A stretch of DNA of 8,348 nt from Chloroflexota bacterium (GCA_009838595.1 VXRI01000242.1:1-8348), one strand, 5' to 3'; counted from the first letter of the stretch, positions 1-5,859 are shown. The notes: generated by a model from the sequence alone, not told the origin. Made by a program: numbers and translations.

Positions 1-119
1 TGATTTTTATCGCAACGACTAATCAAAAACCGGAAACACGTGTGCATACAAAGAATTTCGGATTCCTCACTGCGTTCGGAATGACAACATTATGGATTTG
101 TGAAATCGTCTTTAGAATT
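1..119. repeat. Dispersed intergenic repeat, copy 1 (degenerate)
   Basis: This stretch aligns with 3957-4078. Shared blocks are CGGAAACA-G-TTGCAT (about 31-47), the attcc...ggaat core (62-82), AATGACAAC (80-88) and the tail GATTT-TGAA-TCGTCT (95-111). The left end, which in copy 2 is a clean TGTCATTTCGAG arm, is degraded here or cut by the window edge. The 15-bp core CCTCACTGCGTTCGG (65-79) lies in the opposite orientation to the core of copy 2. The arrangement of short inverted arms around a variable middle resembles a MITE or REP-like non-coding element. The rest of the leader up to the first gene at 279 shows no gene, only a weak 'ccatccatcttgtccac' relative of a second repeat family around 228-245. 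Confidence 0.6.
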
Positions 120-278
120 AAGGCGAACAAAGTCTAGCAATAGTCTGATAGTCCTTCAGCAGTTTGCGACCGTCCTAGCCTTACGTCCATTTATTCTATT
201 AGGGGACCATAAGGTGAAGGAACAAATCCCATCCATCTTGTCCACCCTGCTAAACTATCTGGTCAGAGAGGAAAATTC

Positions 279-518
279 ATGCCCATCTACGAATACTCCT
301 GTGTTATCTGCTCCAACCGCTTTGACAAGCGCCGCGCGATGAGCGAGATTGACGACCCTGCGCCGTGCCCGGACTGCGGCAGCGAATCTCGCCGGGTGTT
401 CTCCGTATTCGCCGCGTTCTCGGCGGACGGCAGTGGGCAGGCGAGCGCGGTTGCAGGTGCCGTTCCCGCCGGCGGCTGCGGCGCGGAAGGCGGCTGTGCC
501 TGCATGATGAGCCTGTAA
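279..518 (+). CDS. FmdB family zinc-ribbon protein
   Basis: A small protein of 79 residues that opens with MPIYEYSC, the typical start of the FmdB/CxxC_CxxC_SSSS family. Cys8-x2-Cys11 and Cys30-Pro-Asp-Cys33 form the four-cysteine zinc ribbon, with CPDCGSES as the second knuckle. The rest is low-complexity Gly/Ala/Ser ending in a Cys-rich tail (Cys67, Cys73, Cys75), as is common in this family. FmdB was named as a putative regulator of formamidase/amidase operons, but for most members no function is known, so only the fold is supported. The start is fixed by the MPIYEY motif and by AGAGGA at about 267-272, seven bases upstream. It ends 69 bases before the selenoprotein gene on the same strand, separated by a repeat element, so co-transcription is possible but not shown. 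Confidence 0.9.
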   Translation: MPIYEYSCVICSNRFDKRRAMSEIDDPAPCPDCGSESRRVFSVFAAFSADGSGQASAVAGAVPAGGCGAEGGCACMMSL

Positions 519-533
519 CTCAACACATCCTGC

Positions 534-557
534 CCATCCTGTATATCGATGTTAATT
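534..557 (+). repeat. Intergenic repeat family 2, copy A
   Basis: This 24-bp unit ends in ATCGATGTTAATT and is preceded by CCATCCTGT. It matches 4995-5018 with two mismatches and the reverse strand of about 4073-4095. It sits in the leader of the selenoprotein gene, about 30 bases before the start codon and ahead of its Shine-Dalgarno sequence. Weaker, partly degraded relatives of the CCATCCTGT half are seen at 228-245, 4160-4175 and 5861-5882. The unit is not palindromic and codes for nothing obvious. Its function is unknown. Confidence 0.6.
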
Positions 558-587
558 TATCATACCCTGCATATTGGGAGGACGAAT

Positions 588-1133
588 ATGGTAACTGCGA
601 CGAAACCACGCTACACACTCATCGACCCGACGACGCTGCCGATTGTGCCGGAGTTCGAGGGAGCGCCGCGTCTCGACGACCTGAAAAACAAGCGGGTCGG
701 CGTCATCGACGACAGCAAGGTGAACGCCAAGGAATACCTCGAGCAGCTGACCGACCTCATCGACCAGCGCTTCGGCATCGCCAGCATCAAGTATCACGCC
801 AAGCCGTCGGCGTCCAAGCCGGCAGATCCCGCCGTCGTCGCGGAGATGGCGGAGGAGTGCGACTATGTGATTGTCGGCATAGGCGATTGAGGGTCGTGCA
901 GCGCGTGCAGTGTGCACGACGGAGTTCATGTTGAGAAGGCGGGCATCCCTTCGGTCACCATCTGTACCGACCGCTTCATCGAAACATCCAACTCGATGGC
1001 GGCAATGTGGGGCGCGTCCGGCTATCCGGTCATCTTCACGCCGCATCCGATAGCCGGGCTTAGCGAAGAGCAGCTTCGCGCCCACGCCGACGAAATCTTC
1101 GACACGGTGGTAACAATTCTCACGGGCAAGTAG
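588..1133 (+). CDS. UGSC family selenoprotein (in-frame UGA = Sec101)
   Basis: The frame from ATG 588 runs 100 codons to a TGA at 888-890, then continues without another stop for 80 codons to TAG at 1131-1133. Read through, the product is 181 residues and the junction reads GIGD-U-GSCSACSVHDG. This is the motif that names the UGSC selenoprotein family, whose selenium-free members carry Cys in place of Sec. Both halves look coding and are conserved in style: an N-terminal KNKRVGVIDDSK strand and DYVIVGIGD before the Sec, then GIPSV, CTDRF and HPIAGLSEEQLRAHADEIFD after it. Sec101, Cys104 and Cys107 are close enough for redox chemistry, but the reaction is unknown. GGGAGG at about 576-582 supports the start. 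A SECIS-like hairpin follows the TGA at once. Conventional gene calling would give two false genes, 588-890 and a GTG-start fragment at 912-1133. The alternative, a nonsense mutation in a Cys gene, is less likely because the motif is exact and a hairpin is present. selA, selB, selD and selC are not in the window. Confidence 0.88.
893..920 (+). promoter_or_regulatory. Candidate bacterial SECIS element
   Basis: Two bases after the TGA, GTCGTGCA (893-900) and TGCACGAC (913-920) form a perfect 8-bp stem around a 12-nt loop that begins with G. A competing inner hairpin uses the same 3' arm: CGTGCA (904-909) with TGCACG (913-918) around a GTG loop (910-912). This inner hairpin places a three-base, G-first apical loop 19 bases after the UGA. 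That agrees with the known bacterial SECIS pattern of a small apical loop roughly 16-37 nt downstream with a G in its first two positions. The role would be to bind the elongation factor SelB in the coding RNA. The pairing is read directly from the sequence; SelB binding is inferred. Confidence 0.72.
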
Positions 1134-1167
1134 GCGCACGGAATTATTTTGCATCGATGGAGGGAAA

Positions 1168-1225
1168 GGGGCTTGGACGGGAGCGCTTCCCGCTCCCCGG
1201 TTCGAATCCGGTAGCAAAGCCTCCA
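1168..1225 (+). other. tRNA-like structured element, probably a decayed tRNA 3' part
   Basis: The stretch contains GGTTCGAATCC (1199-1209), the classic tRNA T-arm signature: CCGG (1197-1200), TTCGAAT loop, CCGG (1208-1211). Directly before it GGGAGCG (1179-1185) pairs with CGCTCCC (1191-1197), a 7-bp hairpin placed where a long variable arm would be. GGGGCTT (1168-1174) can pair with AAGCCTC (1217-1223) to close both into a three-way junction, and CCA follows at 1223-1225. No D arm or normal anticodon arm can be fitted and the element is only about 58 nt, so it is not called as a working tRNA. It lies 34 bases after the selenoprotein stop and ends 32 bases before the P450 start. It may be a tRNA remnant, an old attachment site or a leader RNA structure. 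Confidence 0.4.
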
Positions 1226-1257
1226 ATCGAAGCGCGCGGCAGGACGGAGGGAGCGAC

Positions 1258-2688
1258 ATGGCGCAGCAGACGACCGCAACTGAACGCAACGACCTTAGTA
1301 TGCCGCCGGGTCCCCGAGGTCTGCCCATAGTCGGCTCCCTGTTGAGCCTGCGTAACGACCCGCAAATCGCCCTGACACGCATTGCGCGGGAGTATGGCGA
1401 TGTGTGCACCGTTCGGCTCGGCAGTGTGCCGACTATTGTCATCAGCCACCCGACGCTTCTGAGAGACGCCTTCAGCAGGGTTGCCCTTGCAGACAGATGG
1501 ATAAGCCGCATCACAGAAATTATGACCAGCGGCGAGGACTTGGCTTTCGCACCTTATGGCGAATACTGGCGTCAGCTCCAGCGCTTCGCCAATAGAGAAC
1601 TGCTCAGTTACAGGCGCGTCCAAGACATACGTGAACGCTACATCGAAGAATCGGTCAATATCCTCGTAGCGCGCGTGGGCGAGATGTGTGACGCGGGCGC
1701 GCCGTTGGAGCCGCGTGATTTCCTGCCCCGCGCCAACGGAGAGATGATGTTCCGAGCCATATTCGGCAGAGACGCCAACGATACCGTCGAGTTCTACGAG
1801 AAGCTGGACGACCTCCTCAACACCACCTTCTGGTTCTTCGCCAATGCCAGCGCCGCAAACCCCGCAGATTACATCTCGATGCTGAAGTTTCTTCCCAACC
1901 ACGCCTTGGAAGAAGCGCAGAAAATGACGGATAGGATGACTGAGATTCTCGATTTTCTCATCGGCAAAGTGAAAGAGCGCCCGGACCTGAACCTGAACGC
2001 TCCGACATGTCTTGTCGAGGTGATGCTGGCAAGCGTAGAACGGGAAGAAATCACCTACGATATGATGCGAAATCTGATAGGCGACTTGCTCGTAGCGGGC
2101 ATCGACACCACGGCGCAGACTATGGCATGGTTGCTGCTCATACTCGCCAACCGCCAGCGCCTGCAGGATCGCGCGCATGAAGAACTGACAGCGGCCGTAG
2201 GCGCGGATGGGCTGCCAGGCATGGAGCATCAGAGCGACCTTTCCTACATGCATGCGATTGTCCTGGAAAGCATGCGCTACCGCACCGTGGCTCCCTTGGG
2301 GCTGCCGCACAAAGCAATCGAGGATGTCGAACTCGACGGCTACATCATCCCCAAAGACGCGCAGGTTCTGGGCAACATCTACGCCATTCACCACGACGAA
2401 AGGTTCTGGAACTCCCCGAACGAATTCATCCCCGATAGATTCCTGTTCACCAAGGACGGCGCACCACCGCCCGCGCTGACAAGTGGCGCGTTCATGCCTT
2501 TTGGGACGGGACGGCGCGGTTGTCCGGGGCAGGGCTTCGCCGAAATCGTAATCTGGCTTCAGGCTTGCCGCCTGCTGCACAAATACAGACTCACTCCACA
2601 CGGCACAGACAGATTGCCGGAAGATGAAGTCTTCGGACTCGCCATCAGTCCCATACCATACGCGCTGAACATAGAACGCAGAGCATAA
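1258..2688 (+). CDS. Cytochrome P450 monooxygenase
   Basis: A heme-thiolate monooxygenase of 476 residues, full length for the superfamily. The signature elements are present in order: a proline-rich PPGPRGLP hinge (16-23), helix C WRQLQRF (104-110), I-helix oxygen-activation motif AGIDTT (280-285), ExxR as ESMR (337-340), the PDRF meander (392-395), and the heme loop FGTGRRGCPG (415-424) with Cys422 as the proximal iron ligand. The PPGP hinge and this heme loop resemble the microsomal (CYP2-like) style of eukaryotic P450s more than typical short bacterial ones. However, there is no N-terminal membrane anchor before the hinge, so the protein is probably soluble. No ferredoxin or reductase partner lies nearby, so it likely uses general cell redox proteins. 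Substrate unknown. The start is supported by GGAGGG at 1246-1251. Long open frames on the opposite strand are shadows of this gene. Confidence 0.95.
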   Translation: MAQQTTATERNDLSMPPGPRGLPIVGSLLSLRNDPQIALTRIAREYGDVCTVRLGSVPTIVISHPTLLRDAFSRVALADRWISRITEIMTSGEDLAFAPYGEYWRQLQRFANRELLSYRRVQDIRERYIEESVNILVARVGEMCDAGAPLEPRDFLPRANGEMMFRAIFGRDANDTVEFYEKLDDLLNTTFWFFANASAANPADYISMLKFLPNHALEEAQKMTDRMTEILDFLIGKVKERPDLNLNAPTCLVEVMLASVEREEITYDMMRNLIGDLLVAGIDTTAQTMAWLLLILANRQRLQDRAHEELTAAVGADGLPGMEHQSDLSYMHAIVLESMRYRTVAPLGLPHKAIEDVELDGYIIPKDAQVLGNIYAIHHDERFWNSPNEFIPDRFLFTKDGAPPPALTSGAFMPFGTGRRGCPGQGFAEIVIWLQACRLLHKYRLTPHGTDRLPEDEVFGLAISPIPYALNIERRA

Positions 2689-2692
2689 AATC

Positions 2693-2768
2693 CCTTCCTT
2701 CTTGACAGAGGCGCCCCTCTTGATGGGGGAAGGTTAGAGCTTGTCCTGAGCATGCCGAAAGAATGGGG
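2693..2768. repeat. Intergenic inverted repeat / REP-like sequence after the P450 gene
   Basis: CCTTCC (2693-2698) can pair with GGAAGG (2728-2733), and inside it CCCC (2714-2717) pairs with GGGG (2725-2728). This gives a hairpin just after the P450 stop that could act as a weak terminator, though no T-run follows. Next comes gagcttgtcctgagcatgcc (2737-2756), which resembles the 'CTTCGACAAGCTCAGG' type of dispersed intergenic repeat common in many bacterial genomes. No gene is seen between 2689 and 2817. Confidence 0.4.
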
Positions 2769-2817
2769 GATTAAAAGACCGCAAGCGCGCAAGAAGCATC
2801 GACAAGGAGACGCATCA

Positions 2818-3141
2818 ATGACATACGCAGACACTCCGCAGCCGCCGTACTACGCCGCCATATTCTCGTCGGCGCACACCGGCGCACACGAAAACTACGC
2901 CGAAGACACCGAGACCGTCTTGGAACTGGCGAAGAACCACCCCGGCTTCCTGGGCGTGGAAGCGACGGGCGACGACGATTTGAGCATCGCCGTATCATAC
3001 TGGGAAAGCGATGATACGATACGCGCCTTTAAGCAGCTCGCCGAGCATCTTGTAATACAAAAGCGCGGCCGTGATACATACTACCGAAGCTACAAGATGC
3101 GTATCGCAAGGGTGGAGCGCGATTACGGCTTTAATGCGTAA
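2818..3141 (+). CDS. Antibiotic biosynthesis monooxygenase (ABM) domain protein
   Basis: A small protein of 107 residues that fits a single dimeric alpha/beta-barrel ABM domain. Recognisable family blocks are YYAAIFSS (strand 1), the helix ending ELAKNHPGFLGVE, AVSYWESDDTIRAFKQLAEH, and the closing YYRSYKMRIARVERDYGF. This layout is typical of bacterial ABM proteins of the YhgC/LsrG-like superfamily, cofactor-free oxygenases or small-molecule binders; the substrate cannot be told. The start at 2818 is chosen over an in-frame ATG at 2752 because AAGGAG (2804-2809) sits at proper spacing and the family normally begins a few residues before YYA. It lies 129 bases after the P450 in the same direction; the two may be transcribed together, but a hairpin-forming repeat separates them. 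Its last 11 bases overlap the convergent membrane-protein gene. Confidence 0.85.
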   Translation: MTYADTPQPPYYAAIFSSAHTGAHENYAEDTETVLELAKNHPGFLGVEATGDDDLSIAVSYWESDDTIRAFKQLAEHLVIQKRGRDTYYRSYKMRIARVERDYGFNA

Positions 3142-3835
3142 TATGAAAGCCACGCGCCACAATCCGACCGATGCGCGGCGCGGCGGCTAACACGGCGGCT
3201 GCGGCGATTGTGCAGAATGCGATGAACATCGTCGCGTCGAAGAAGAACCCTTGCGGGAACATCGCTATCAGGTAGTCGCGGCGCGGGTCCAGCATCCAGA
3301 AGTCGTTGCTGAAGCTGATGAGGTGGAACAGCAAAAACAACTGATTGAACCCGACAAGCGCAAGCAGCCCCACGACTACGACCAACACAAGCGTCAACTT
3401 GCCGCCCATGCTCACATCGCGCCCCAAAGTCTGCCAGAACTCGACGCGTTGCAGCGCGAACCCTGCCGCGACATAGACCGCGATGTACAACAGCGTGAGC
3501 ATCTGCACCAGATATACGCCGCGCACCAGCGCCTTCACATCGCGCATGTGGTGGATCTCTCGCGCGTTGTACAGCGATTCCACCAGCACACCGCCGACAT
3601 AAGTGCGGATGATCAGGTCTTCGTCGTCGCTGTTGAAGTAGTCGCGGAACTGCTTGCCCGCGGCGATTAGGTCGTCGCGCTCGATGCGGGTATATTCCGC
3701 GATGTCGTATCTGTCGAAGCCGTAGCTATACAGCGCGGGCAGGTTGATGACGAACCTGACGCTGCTCGTAATCAGCAGCAGCGGTATAAGCGCCACGAAA
3801 ATCACGGCGGCGGCAATTCTTGCAATTCGCTTCAT
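3131..3835 (-). CDS. TIGR01906 / DUF1461 family integral membrane protein
   Basis: A membrane protein of 234 residues with four hydrophobic segments at about 7-29, 106-128, 146-170 and 203-220. A polar domain of about 75 residues lies between helices 1 and 2. The conserved family block is clear: FHLISFSNDFWMLDPRRDYLIAMFP (the stretch 170-194, key residues His171, Asn177, Asp178, Trp180, Asp183, Pro184, Asp187), followed by GFFFDA. The function of this family is unknown, and no catalytic role can be argued from the sequence. The start Met-Lys-Arg followed by a hydrophobic stretch fits an N-in signal-anchor. The Shine-Dalgarno sequence is weak (only GGGG-type bases next to the ATG), and its leader contains a hairpin at 3894-3909. 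It converges on the ABM gene with an 11-bp overlap of the two 3' ends. Confidence 0.88.
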   Translation of the reverse strand: MKRIARIAAAVIFVALIPLLLITSSVRFVINLPALYSYGFDRYDIAEYTRIERDDLIAAGKQFRDYFNSDDEDLIIRTYVGGVLVESLYNAREIHHMRDVKALVRGVYLVQMLTLLYIAVYVAAGFALQRVEFWQTLGRDVSMGGKLTLVLVVVVGLLALVGFNQLFLLFHLISFSNDFWMLDPRRDYLIAMFPQGFFFDATMFIAFCTIAAAAVLAAAPRIGRIVARGFHITH

Positions 3836-3893
3836 ACCCCAATGCTACCATCCGCCCCGCCAATCTGGTAGCGTTTCAGTAATCAAGGCGATA

Positions 3894-3909
3894 CCCGACC
3901 GCAGTCGGG
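3894..3909. repeat. Short perfect hairpin in the leader of the DUF1461 gene
   Basis: CCCGAC (3894-3899) and GTCGGG (3904-3909) form a 6-bp GC-rich stem with a CGCA tetraloop. It stands 59 bases upstream of the minus-strand start codon. There is no T-run on either side, so it is not a standard terminator; an operator or leader-RNA hairpin is possible. Confidence 0.4.
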
Positions 3910-3956
3910 CACATGCTTCACAAATGCAATTTATACCTGTCGTTTCGCCTTTCCCC

Positions 3957-4078
3957 TGTCATTTCGAGCAAAGCGAGAAATCTAAAATCGGAAACAGGTT
4001 TGCATCCAACGATTTCAGATTCCGAACGCAGCGAGGAATGACAACAATAATGATTTATGAAGTCGTCTCAGTAATCAA
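3957..4078. repeat. Dispersed intergenic repeat, copy 2 (fuller copy)
   Basis: It begins with TGTCATTTCGAGCAAAG and ends past GGAATGACAAC (4035-4045), so its ends carry inverted TGTCATT/AATGACA termini (3957-3963 and 4037-4043). It aligns with 1-119 through the middle (CGGAAACA, TTGCAT, ATTTC) and the tail. The 15-bp core CCGAACGCAGCGAGG (4022-4036) is the reverse complement of the core in copy 1 with one mismatch. Short pieces of the same element lie just before it: TCAGTAATCAA occurs at 3876-3886 and again at the tail, 4068-4078, and 'ctgtc-tttcg' occurs at 3937-3946. The whole 3842-4180 stretch holds no gene, only this repeat, family-2 repeat pieces and the leader of mazG. Confidence 0.65.
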
Positions 4079-4095
4079 CATCGATTGACAGGATA
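4073..4095 (-). repeat. Intergenic repeat family 2, copy C (reverse orientation)
   Basis: Read on the minus strand this is TATCCTGTCAATCGATGTTG followed by ATT, closely matching the unit at 4995-5018. It directly abuts the end of the dispersed repeat copy 2, so the two families are juxtaposed here. A further degraded piece (acaggatgg, 4166-4174) lies just before the mazG start and supplies its only Shine-Dalgarno-like bases. Confidence 0.55.
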
Positions 4096-4180
4096 GGCAG
4101 AATGGGGCGAAGCTCCGTTCTACCGCCAAGTTTGAAAATTCAGAACGGGAAACTGACATAGATAAACAGGATGGAACAGA

Positions 4181-4969
4181 ATGAACGCTAATTACCATGT
4201 TGCTTACCCCGCTACTTACGAAGGCGTCGAGCAGGTGCTGGCGCGGCTGTTAGGTCCCGATGGCTGCCCTTGGGACAAGAAGCAGACGCGAGAGACGCTG
4301 GCGGAGGCTTTCTTAGAAGAGTGCTACGAACTCGTCGAGGCAATCGAGGAAGGCGACACCGCCAAGATGCTCGAAGAACTCGGCGATGTGCTGTTCCATG
4401 TGATATTTCAGGTGAGGCTCGGCGAAGATAATGGCGAGTTTTCGCGTGAGGATGTGCTGGGCGGGCTGGTGGACAAGCTTGTGCGCCGCCATACACATGT
4501 CTTCGGCGATCAAATCGCGACAGGCGCGGACGACGCTATCGCCAACTGGGAGGCAGCCAAGCGGCAAGAAAAGGCGGCGTCCGGCGGCTCCACACTAGAC
4601 GGAGTGCCGAAGAACATGCCCGCGCTCTCATACGCCCAAGCCGTGCAGGGACGCGCCGAGCGCGCGGGCTTCGACTGGGACGATTTCGACGGCGTACTGG
4701 CAAAAGTCGCCGAGGAACTAGCGGAGATCGAAGCCGCCGGCACCGACTCAGAGCGCGAGAGCGAACTCGGCGACCTGCTGTTCTCTGTGGTCAATGCGGC
4801 GCGCTGGCTGGGCATAGACGCCGAGACCGCCCTGCGCGGCACAAACCGCCGATTCTTCGCCCGCTTCACACAAATGGAACGCATCAGCAGAGAACGCGGC
4901 ACAACATTCGACACCCTATCCTTAGACGAAAAAGAATCCCTATGGCAAGAGGCAAAGGCGGCAGAATAG
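4181..4969 (+). CDS. mazG: Nucleoside triphosphate pyrophosphohydrolase MazG
   Basis: A full-length two-domain MazG of 262 residues, close to the usual size. It hydrolyses NTPs and dNTPs to the monophosphate and pyrophosphate in the cytosol, a nucleotide-pool house-cleaning role. The N-terminal domain carries CPWD (29-32), the acidic helix with Glu46, Glu47 and Glu50, and EELGD (65-69), the ExxE...ExxD magnesium site. RRHTHVFG (102-109) and NWEAAKRQEK (122-131) link to the second domain. That domain repeats the site as EELAEIE (178-184) and ELGDLLFSVVNAARWLGID (195-213), then NRRFFARF. The start is supported by the family pattern, in which about 20 residues precede CPWD; upstream there is only a weak AGGATGG (4168-4174). 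It is monocistronic as far as can be seen, set between repeat-filled gaps. Confidence 0.95.
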   Translation: MNANYHVAYPATYEGVEQVLARLLGPDGCPWDKKQTRETLAEAFLEECYELVEAIEEGDTAKMLEELGDVLFHVIFQVRLGEDNGEFSREDVLGGLVDKLVRRHTHVFGDQIATGADDAIANWEAAKRQEKAASGGSTLDGVPKNMPALSYAQAVQGRAERAGFDWDDFDGVLAKVAEELAEIEAAGTDSERESELGDLLFSVVNAARWLGIDAETALRGTNRRFFARFTQMERISRERGTTFDTLSLDEKESLWQEAKAAE

Positions 4970-4994
4970 AATTACCCTATCCTGCTCGTCCTAT

Positions 4995-5018
4995 CCATCC
5001 TGTCCATCGATGTTAATT
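4995..5018 (+). repeat. Intergenic repeat family 2, copy B
   Basis: The same unit as 534-557 (22 of 24 positions equal). It is preceded by tandem-like short motifs, CCTATCCTGCTCGTCCTATC (4979-4998), that look like partial duplications of its own CTATCCATCCTG half. It lies about 29 bases before the deacetylase start, ahead of its Shine-Dalgarno sequence, the same placement as copy A has before the selenoprotein gene. Confidence 0.6.
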
Positions 5019-5046
5019 CCCCGTACCCCATATAGGAGGCTGACGA

Positions 5047-5859
5047 ATGAGCGGAATATGGCATGGAGACCTGCGCTGCGTTGTGATGCTGAGCTTTGAT
5101 GTGGACGGCGTGTCCGGCGCGCTGAACCAGAACCCGGACAGCGCGCGCCTGCCCAGCTTCATGTCCGCGCGCGAATACGGGCCAAGTGTTGGCACGCCCC
5201 GCATCCTAGACCTGCTGGATAAATATGGCATCAAGGCGAGCTTCTACATCCCCGGATACATCGCCGAGACGCACGAAGAGCTTGTGTTGGACATCCACCG
5301 GCGCGGACACGAAATCGGGCATCACGGCTACCTGCACGAGCCGCCGGCTACGCTCACCCGCGAGCAAGAAGCGGCGGTGCTGGACAAGGGCAGCGCGATA
5401 CTAGAGCGCATAACCGGCGAACGACCTGCTGGCTATCGTTCGCCGAGCTGGGAGTTGAGCGAAGATTCGCTGCCATTGCTCGCTGAGCGCGGCTTCATCT
5501 ACGACTCCAGCCTGATGGGCAACGACATCCCATACAAAGTGGACGCCGACGGGCAAGACATCGTGGAGATACCGATTCACTGGGAGTTGGACGATGTGCC
5601 GTACTTCAACTACTCGCCCGCGCTCGGCGCGCGCAATGTGATGGCAAGTCCGGAGCATGTGTACAGCGTCTGGTCGGCGGCGTTCGAGGGCATGCACCAC
5701 TACGGCAGATCGTTCGCGCTCACCATGCATCCATACACCATCGGCCGCCCGGGCCGCCTGCGAATGCTAGAGCGCCTAATCAACTACATCCAGACCTTCC
5801 CCGGCGTGGAGTTCATGCGCACTGTGGATGTGGCGCGAATGTTCGCGGACGGGAACTAA
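5047..5859 (+). CDS. Polysaccharide deacetylase family protein (NodB homology domain)
   Basis: A metal-dependent deacetylase of 270 residues of carbohydrate esterase family 4, complete. NodB motifs in order: SFDVDG (16-21) with the base/metal aspartates Asp18 and Asp20; GHEIGHHGYLHE (87-98) with the metal-binding His93 and His97; RSPSWELSED (131-140) with Arg131; FIYDSSLMGND (150-160); and ALTMHPY (224-230) with His228. The arrangement (SFDVD, HGYLHE, late MHP) resembles the PuuE/peptidoglycan-deacetylase-like subgroup, whose members act on N-acyl or cyclic amide substrates as well as sugars, so the substrate stays open. There is no signal peptide, which argues for a cytosolic enzyme. AGGAGG at 5034-5039 gives a strong start. 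The last 19 codons recur as a diverged fragment at 6364-6421, beyond hicBA. Confidence 0.92.
   Translation: MSGIWHGDLRCVVMLSFDVDGVSGALNQNPDSARLPSFMSAREYGPSVGTPRILDLLDKYGIKASFYIPGYIAETHEELVLDIHRRGHEIGHHGYLHEPPATLTREQEAAVLDKGSAILERITGERPAGYRSPSWELSEDSLPLLAERGFIYDSSLMGNDIPYKVDADGQDIVEIPIHWELDDVPYFNYSPALGARNVMASPEHVYSVWSAAFEGMHHYGRSFALTMHPYTIGRPGRLRMLERLINYIQTFPGVEFMRTVDVARMFADGN

Noticed and set aside
100..342. Open frame of 80 codons overlapping the start of fmdB
   Set aside because: It begins in repeat DNA, has no ribosome binding site and runs out of frame into a well-supported zinc-ribbon gene.
888..890. True stop codon ending a 100-residue protein
   Set aside because: The same frame stays open for 80 more codons with family-typical sequence, and the junction gives the exact UGSC motif plus a hairpin.
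1179..1197. Intrinsic terminator for the selenoprotein gene
   Set aside because: The 7-bp GC-rich hairpin is perfect, but the bases after it are CCGGTTCGAA with no T-run.
1159..1225. A complete tRNA-Sec gene behind the selenoprotein
   Set aside because: The distance from GGAGG to CCTCC is only about 66 nt and no D arm or UCA anticodon arm can be placed. Only the T-arm and a variable-arm-like hairpin are convincing.
552..1514. Open frame of 320 codons on the minus strand opposite the selenoprotein gene
   Set aside because: It overlaps the UGSC gene and the P450 start, shows no family features, and exists because the plus-strand coding sequence has few stops in that frame.
1144..2601. Long open frame of 485 codons on the minus strand across the P450 gene
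   Set aside because: It is antisense to a complete P450 with all motifs in place. The translation is rich in His, Arg and Gln with no recognisable domain, as expected for a shadow frame in GC-rich DNA.
3251..3670. Open frame of 139 codons on the plus strand inside the DUF1461 gene
   Set aside because: Composition is His/Gln/Arg-rich without a domain; the minus-strand frame has the clear conserved FHLISFSNDFW block.
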